This document shows, piece by piece, positions 41,093 to 44,801 of a DNA stretch of 44,801 nucleotides (its first letter is position 1; the number at the start of each line of letters is the position of its first letter). The notes below the pieces were generated by a model. It was not told the origin of the DNA, ran no database searches, and saw only the letters and a program-made list of their open reading frames with translations. Source of the stretch: Gammaproteobacteria bacterium (GTDB lineage: Bacteria > Pseudomonadota > Gammaproteobacteria > Steroidobacterales > PWYM01); the NCBI GenBank assembly GCA_003567475.1, contig PWZL01000102.1, forward strand, positions 67,132 to 111,932, written 5' to 3'. Position numbers and translations under genes: made by a program.

Positions 41093-42891
41093 CGCTCGCC
41101 GTAGCGCAGCCGCAGGAACACCGTCCGGCCCGGCTCCTGGAAATCAAAGGCATTGAAGCTGTCTCGGGCCGTGGCGTAGGTCTTGTCCAGCGCGTTATCG
41201 AGCGACAGCCGCAAAGACAGCCGGTCGGTGAACGCCCAGCCGGCGCGCAGGCTCAACAGGCCAAAGCCCCCCAGCCGCTCGGTGGCCGCGGGGTTGTTGT
41301 AGCGATCCCCCTGCACCACCAGGCTCGCGCCCAGCGACCAGCGCTCCGTGCCGGTGTCGGCGTCGAGACGCAGACTGTCACGGGTGCGCCGCGGCAGACG
41401 GCGTTCGCTCTGGCGGTCCACCGGATCGAGATGACTCCAGGCCAAGGCCAGTGACCAGCCGGAAAGCTCCAATCCACCACTGACCTCGATCCCGCGGATC
41501 CGCGCCTCAGCCACATTGAAGGCGGCGAACCGGCCATCCACCAGAGTGAAGGCGATCAGGTCATCGATATCGGTCTGATAGAGCGCCACATCCCAGAACA
41601 GCGCCTGCGAGCGCCCGCTGATCCCGAGCTCGATACTGCGCGAAGTCTCCGGCTTGACCTCCGGATTGCCGAATCCCGGGAAATAGAGATCGTTGAAAGT
41701 CGGGGCGCGGAAGCCCGTGCCCACACTGGCACGCAGACGCTGGCTCCTCCCGACTGGCATGCCGAGCGTCAGCCCGCCCGTCCACTCGCTGCCATAGGCC
41801 TGATTGTCATCAACGCGCAGCGCCGGCTGGACGTCGACCGCGCCAAGTCGCAGCAGGCCACGGGCGAATACGCCCAGATTGTCGCGCGAGCCTTCGTCAT
41901 AGGCGGTGGTGCTGTCGACCGCATCCTCGCGCCAGTCTGCACCGAAGACGACCTCCTGACCGCTCAGGTCCAGCACGTTCAGCCACCGCAGCGCGCGCAG
42001 ACGCGTATCGAAACGGCTCGCGCCGAAGGCGGTCAGGTTGTCCGCCTCGTCCCGACCTTCGTTGAGCGACAGCGACGTCGTCCAGCTCTCCCCCAGCGGC
42101 AGCGACACATTCACCGCCGCCGACTGATGGACGAAATCCGTCTCGCCACCCACGAACTCGGTATTCCCTTCGGCACGCAGCGCGTTCACCCCAAGCGTGA
42201 ACCCGTTGTCCAGACTCGCATCACCGCGCAGGAAAAAAGACGTGTTGTCGTAACCCTTGCGGCCCCCGCCCGGCTGCAGCGCGATGCCGTCCGTGCGGAA
42301 GCGGTTGACGGCCACCCCTAGCGAGGCGCGCTCGCCACCGGTGTCGAATCCGGCCCCGAACTCCCGGGTATCGAAGCTGCCGAGGCCCGCGTTACCCCAG
42401 ACGCCTGAACTGTCGGCCCGCTTGCGGGTGAACACCTGGACCACGCCGCCAACCGCATCGGCGCCGTAAATCGCGCCCCGCGGACCCCGCACGATCTCGA
42501 TGCGCTCGATCATTTGCGGCGGCACGAACTGCCAGGTCGCACCGCCACTGGTGGCAGAGCCCATCCGCACGCCGTCCACCAGCAACAGCGACTGGCTGTT
42601 GCTGGTGCCACGCAGAAAGAAGCTTGTGACCTTGCCATAGGGGCCGTTGCCACTGACGTCGACGCCGGGCTGGGCACGCAGCAGGTGGCCGAGATCCCGC
42701 GGGAGTTGACGCTCGATCGTCAGTGCATCGATGACACTGATCGAGACATCGCTGTCGGAGAGCAGACGTTCGGTCAGCGTCGGCGTGACAACGAGCGTAT
42801 CGAGAGGCCCGACGGCGTCTTCCGCTGCAGCAGTCATGGACAGGACGCTGAGCAGGCCCAGCGCAAAGGATTGAGGGAACACAGGTCTCAT
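41089..42891 (-). CDS. btuB: TonB-dependent vitamin B12 receptor
   Basis: This 600-residue outer-membrane receptor of BtuB type has a signal peptide (SFALGLLSVLSMTAAAEDA), TonB box DTLVVTPTLTE, plug with FFLRGTSNSQSLLLVDGVRMG and IEIVRGPRGAIYGADAVGGVVQVFTR, and a 22-strand barrel ending LRLRYGER. It takes up cobalamin and perhaps cobinamide. The ATG at 42891 is set by GGAG nine bases upstream. Longer in-frame readings pass through the riboswitch and are not coding. The cobalamin riboswitch directly upstream makes the assignment strong. No btuFCD is in the window. Confidence 0.95.
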   Translation of the reverse strand: MRPVFPQSFALGLLSVLSMTAAAEDAVGPLDTLVVTPTLTERLLSDSDVSISVIDALTIERQLPRDLGHLLRAQPGVDVSGNGPYGKVTSFFLRGTSNSQSLLLVDGVRMGSATSGGATWQFVPPQMIERIEIVRGPRGAIYGADAVGGVVQVFTRKRADSSGVWGNAGLGSFDTREFGAGFDTGGERASLGVAVNRFRTDGIALQPGGGRKGYDNTSFFLRGDASLDNGFTLGVNALRAEGNTEFVGGETDFVHQSAAVNVSLPLGESWTTSLSLNEGRDEADNLTAFGASRFDTRLRALRWLNVLDLSGQEVVFGADWREDAVDSTTAYDEGSRDNLGVFARGLLRLGAVDVQPALRVDDNQAYGSEWTGGLTLGMPVGRSQRLRASVGTGFRAPTFNDLYFPGFGNPEVKPETSRSIELGISGRSQALFWDVALYQTDIDDLIAFTLVDGRFAAFNVAEARIRGIEVSGGLELSGWSLALAWSHLDPVDRQSERRLPRRTRDSLRLDADTGTERWSLGASLVVQGDRYNNPAATERLGGFGLLSLRAGWAFTDRLSLRLSLDNALDKTYATARDSFNAFDFQEPGRTVFLRLRYGER

Positions 42892-43001
42892 GGGTGGTGT
42901 CTCCACCGGACGCGCCAACCCGCACGACCGGCCTTGCAACGGCTGACGTGCGACGGAGGGGGTCAGGCAGAAAAGGAGGGCGCGCGAGGGCACACACTCG
43001 A

Positions 43002-43053
43002 GACCGGCCCGGTGTTGCCCTCCGCAACACGTGGTGCATGCTTGAGGCCGGTC
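43002..43053 (-). promoter_or_regulatory. expression platform of the cobalamin riboswitch
   Basis: GACCGGCC and GGCCGGTC (43002-43009 with 43046-43053) form a perfect 8-bp outer stem. Inside it GTGTTGC and GCAACAC (43012-43018 with 43024-43030) close a loop that reads GGAGG on the minus strand. The outer stem uses the last bases of the aptamer (AGACC), so formation of this structure and closure of the aptamer should exclude each other. No T run follows and btuB starts about 110 bp later. Confidence 0.6.
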
Positions 43054-43216
43054 TACGGGCTCACGCGCGATGCAGCAGCTGCATCCGGCGGACCACCTTC
43101 CCATGCGCACGCACAGTGGTGTCAGGCCAGCCTTGACGTCGTTTACCGTTGCGGGGGCAGCACCGGAATTGTGCAAAGTGAGCGCTCTGCACGCACCGGT
43201 TTCCCGATTATTTCCG
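43046..43216 (-). promoter_or_regulatory. cobalamin riboswitch (B12 aptamer) of btuB
   Basis: Read on the minus strand, the conserved order is present: AATAATCGGGAAACCGGTG at the 5' side, then TCCGGTGCTGCCCCCGCAACGGTAA (given in parts: CCGGTGCTG, CCCCCGCAACGG), the B12-box-like CACCACTG, TGGGAAGG, and GAGCCCGTAGACC at the 3' end. These match the cobalamin element (GGGAA..GGTG, GCTG-CCCGCAAC-GGT, GCCACTG, GGGAAGG, AGACC). B12 binding should switch off btuB expression. Confidence 0.9.
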
Positions 43217-43271
43217 CGCTAGGCGGAACACCTCAAGCGGGGTGGAAACTAGCACGCACGAAACCGCAGGG

Positions 43272-43928
43272 TCAATTTGGCCCCCGGCTGACTTCGGCGA
43301 TGTCGACCGGCAGCGGCGCGAGCAGCGCCGTCGCACGCCGCGCATCAGCCCCTCCGCGGGCGTTCAGCACCGCCAGGGCCTGAGCCGGGCGCGCCAGCAG
43401 GTCCTGGGCATGCTGGCAGCGCGCCGGCGCCGGGGGCAGCGAGCCGTCATGCACCCAGACTCGCGCAAGTTCCGCCGGGCCCAGGGCATCGACCAGCCCG
43501 CGAGCGTCCAGCACCAGCGTCAGATGGTCGCTGCACCCCGGATGGGCGACCACGACATGCTCCAGCACGGGCACAGCCAGCTCGAGCAGCTCACGCAGCA
43601 GACCGTCCAGGGCCGTGGCATGGGTCGCGTCCAGGCTGCCCTGCGCGCCGCGTGCCTCCGAGAGCAGGCCGTCCAGTACGGCCGCACGGGCTGCATAGGC
43701 GGCCAGCGCAGCGGCCAGGGGTGTGGTCGTGGGTGCCTGCTGCTCGCCGGCCTGCTCGCTCGGCGGCGGAGCAGCAGGCTCGTCGGCAGGCCCTGGCCTT
43801 GGGCTGCACGCCGCGCAAGCCAAGGCGACGCCAATGGCCAGCGCCCGGCGCTTCTGCCTGATCCGGCGCCCGACCCGAGGCGTCGGCGTGGTCTTGCTTG
43901 ACCGGATTGTCGGGTGACCCACGTCCAT
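43272..43928 (-). CDS. lipoprotein of unknown function
   Basis: This is a 218-residue protein. A basic N-region is followed by RALAIGVALACAAC, a lipobox, so the mature protein is lipid-anchored. Then comes a Pro/Ala/Glu/Gln linker (PAAPPPSEQAGEQQAP) and about 140 residues, mostly helical (LLRELLELAVPVLEHVVVAHPGC), with two Cys (HPGCSDH, ARCQHA) that may form a disulfide. The only in-frame start is the ATG at 43928, with a weak ribosome site. A better site (GGGGAGGAC) precedes another ATG, 16 bp upstream and out of frame. It ends 56 bp before the riboswitch. No family recognised. Confidence 0.65.
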   Translation of the reverse strand: MDVGHPTIRSSKTTPTPRVGRRIRQKRRALAIGVALACAACSPRPGPADEPAAPPPSEQAGEQQAPTTTPLAAALAAYAARAAVLDGLLSEARGAQGSLDATHATALDGLLRELLELAVPVLEHVVVAHPGCSDHLTLVLDARGLVDALGPAELARVWVHDGSLPPAPARCQHAQDLLARPAQALAVLNARGGADARRATALLAPLPVDIAEVSRGPN

Positions 43929-44116
43929 GCCCGAGAGTGTGCATGCCGTCCTCCCCTGCTGCCGTGCGCCACATCACGTGGGACGTCAGGCGGTCCGACG
44001 GCCTGGGCGGACTCGACGCGCGCACCACCGGGTGCCAGTCCCGACCTAGAAGAGTATGCTCAGGGCCTGGTCGCAAGCGTTTTGCGGCTGGACTGTCACC
44101 GGATGGAGAACAACGC

Positions 44117-44740
44117 ATGACTATCTCGCTTCGCGCCCTGCCCACCTGGCTCGCGCTGGTCATCGCCGGCCTCTGGCTTGCCGGCTGCAGCCCGCCCGCC
44201 GACGAGCCGCCTGCACCGCCTCCGGCGGCCGAGGAGCCGCCCGCGCTGCCCGCACCTGCACCCGAACCCGCCCCGGCTGAAGAGCCGCCCGCCGACGAGG
44301 CCGCCACCGAGACGGTGCCGCCGGATGAGGCCGTGAGCGTCGATGACGCCGGCGTCGCCCAGGTCACGATCGGCAGCACCGACCAGATGCAATATACCGT
44401 CCGCGAGTTCACGGTCGAGGCCGGGCAGGCGGTCGAACTCACGCTGGTGCATGAAGGCCGGCTGGCCGCCCAGGTGATGGGCCACAATGTCGTCATCCTG
44501 CAGCCCGGCGAGGATTACATGGCCTTCGGTGGCCAGGTGATGATCGAAGGCGGATCGATGGACAACGACTATCTGCCCGAGAGCATGCGTGAGCAGGTGA
44601 TCGCCTATACGCGCATGATCGGCGGTGGCGAAACCGACACCATCAGCTTCACCGCACCCGAGACCCCTGGGGAATATCCTTTCCTGTGCACGTTCCCGGG
44701 ACACTTCGGAGCGATGAACGGAATCATGATCGTCCGCTGA
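44117..44740 (+). CDS. azurin-type blue copper lipoprotein
   Basis: This 207-residue protein has lipobox WLAGC (C24), a 50-residue Pro/Ala/Glu linker and a C-terminal cupredoxin domain of azurin type. Type 1 copper ligands are all present: H123 (MGHNVVIL), C191, H196 and M200 in CTFPGHFGAMNG. It is a membrane-anchored electron carrier facing the periplasm, and cytochrome c or oxidase partners are likely. GGAGA precedes the ATG. It is divergent from the lipoprotein gene, with a 188-bp gap in which I see no clear promoter. Confidence 0.92.
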   Translation: MTISLRALPTWLALVIAGLWLAGCSPPADEPPAPPPAAEEPPALPAPAPEPAPAEEPPADEAATETVPPDEAVSVDDAGVAQVTIGSTDQMQYTVREFTVEAGQAVELTLVHEGRLAAQVMGHNVVILQPGEDYMAFGGQVMIEGGSMDNDYLPESMREQVIAYTRMIGGGETDTISFTAPETPGEYPFLCTFPGHFGAMNGIMIVR

Positions 44741-44771
44741 GTCGCGCCGCCCTGATCCACGCATAACGGCG

Positions 44772-44801
44772 GGCGCGATCCCGAATCCTCGGGATTGCGC
44801 C
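44772..44801 (+). terminator. hairpin after the azurin gene, cut by the window end
   Basis: GGCGCGATCCCGA (44772-44784) pairs with TCGGGATTGCGCC (44789-44801), loop ATCC, with one G-T wobble. The window ends at the base of the stem, so a following T run cannot be seen. Confidence 0.7.

Noticed and set aside
42892-43176. 95-codon in-frame N-terminal extension of btuB
   Set aside because: It runs through the cobalamin riboswitch and expression platform. The signal peptide starts at the ATG with the good ribosome site (42891).
1-44801. tRNA, rRNA, 6S, 4.5S or tmRNA genes, IS elements or prophage genes
   Set aside because: I found no cloverleaf, no conserved RNA core such as the 4.5S GGAAGGAAGCA loop, and no transposase or integrase motifs.

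Overview
The window is chromosomal DNA from a high-GC (visibly about two thirds G+C) Gram-negative bacterium. Several features point to a gammaproteobacterium: outer-membrane TonB receptors, LptM, two-haem cytochrome c4, DsbA, a cobalamin riboswitch, and the block polA ... engB - cytochrome c4 - dsbA, which is the arrangement known from Pseudomonas and relatives. I cannot name the genus. The TonB-receptor and transporter content resembles heterotrophic marine or hydrocarbon-degrading lineages. I recognised no tRNA, rRNA, IS element, prophage or CRISPR array.

Layout. 1-5.05 kb: end of argB, argH, a hotdog thioesterase, lptM and polA, mostly joined by 4-bp stop/start overlaps. 5.1-8.7 kb: a TonB receptor and an NAD(P)-binding protein on the minus strand. 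8.77-11.9 kb: a candidate sRNA, engB, cytochrome c4, a lipid-anchored DsbA and a small acidic protein. 11.9-14.9 kb: a ThiXYZ-like ABC transporter with a small Cys-containing protein. 15-18.8 kb: nikR and an ECF-type nickel/cobalt transporter (NikKLMQO) behind a NikR-like operator. 18.8-22.1 kb: a duplicated DUF2845 protein, an orphan GspE/PilB-type ATPase and a CBS-domain protein. 22.1-25.5 kb: a lipid-modification operon (leader peptide, FAD amine oxidase-like, DUF1365, CFA synthase-like). 25.5-38.3 kb: SelO, then an accessory block that looks catabolic or nutrient-scavenging (PhyH dioxygenase, helical protein, methyltransferase, FAD dehydrogenase, membrane protein, alpha/beta hydrolase, GPH symporter, TonB receptor, thioredoxin-like lipoprotein, NAD(P)-binding protein). 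38.4-41.1 kb: PAP/fibrillin-like protein, a MurG/SpsG-like glycosyltransferase and an FkbM methyltransferase. 41.1-44.8 kb: btuB under a cobalamin riboswitch, a lipoprotein, and an azurin-type lipoprotein.

The strongest new observation is an unannotated sRNA candidate at about 8769-8903 (+). It lies just before the convergent 3' end of engB, which is where spf (Spot 42) and ErsA lie between polA and engB in other gammaproteobacteria. It has a sigma-E-like promoter, three short hairpins that all carry C-rich loops, and a long terminator hairpin followed by eight T. Two genes (TonB receptor and NAD(P)-binding protein) separate it from polA, so polA and engB are no longer adjacent although the sRNA-engB-c4-dsbA part is kept.

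Metal and cofactor economy is a second theme. There is a NikR-controlled nickel importer whose ATPase has a His-rich tail, a B12 receptor under a cobalamin riboswitch, a putative thiamin-precursor importer and a copper protein. Envelope redox and lipoprotein biology is a third: a lipid-anchored DsbA, a thioredoxin-like lipoprotein and a lipoprotein azurin.
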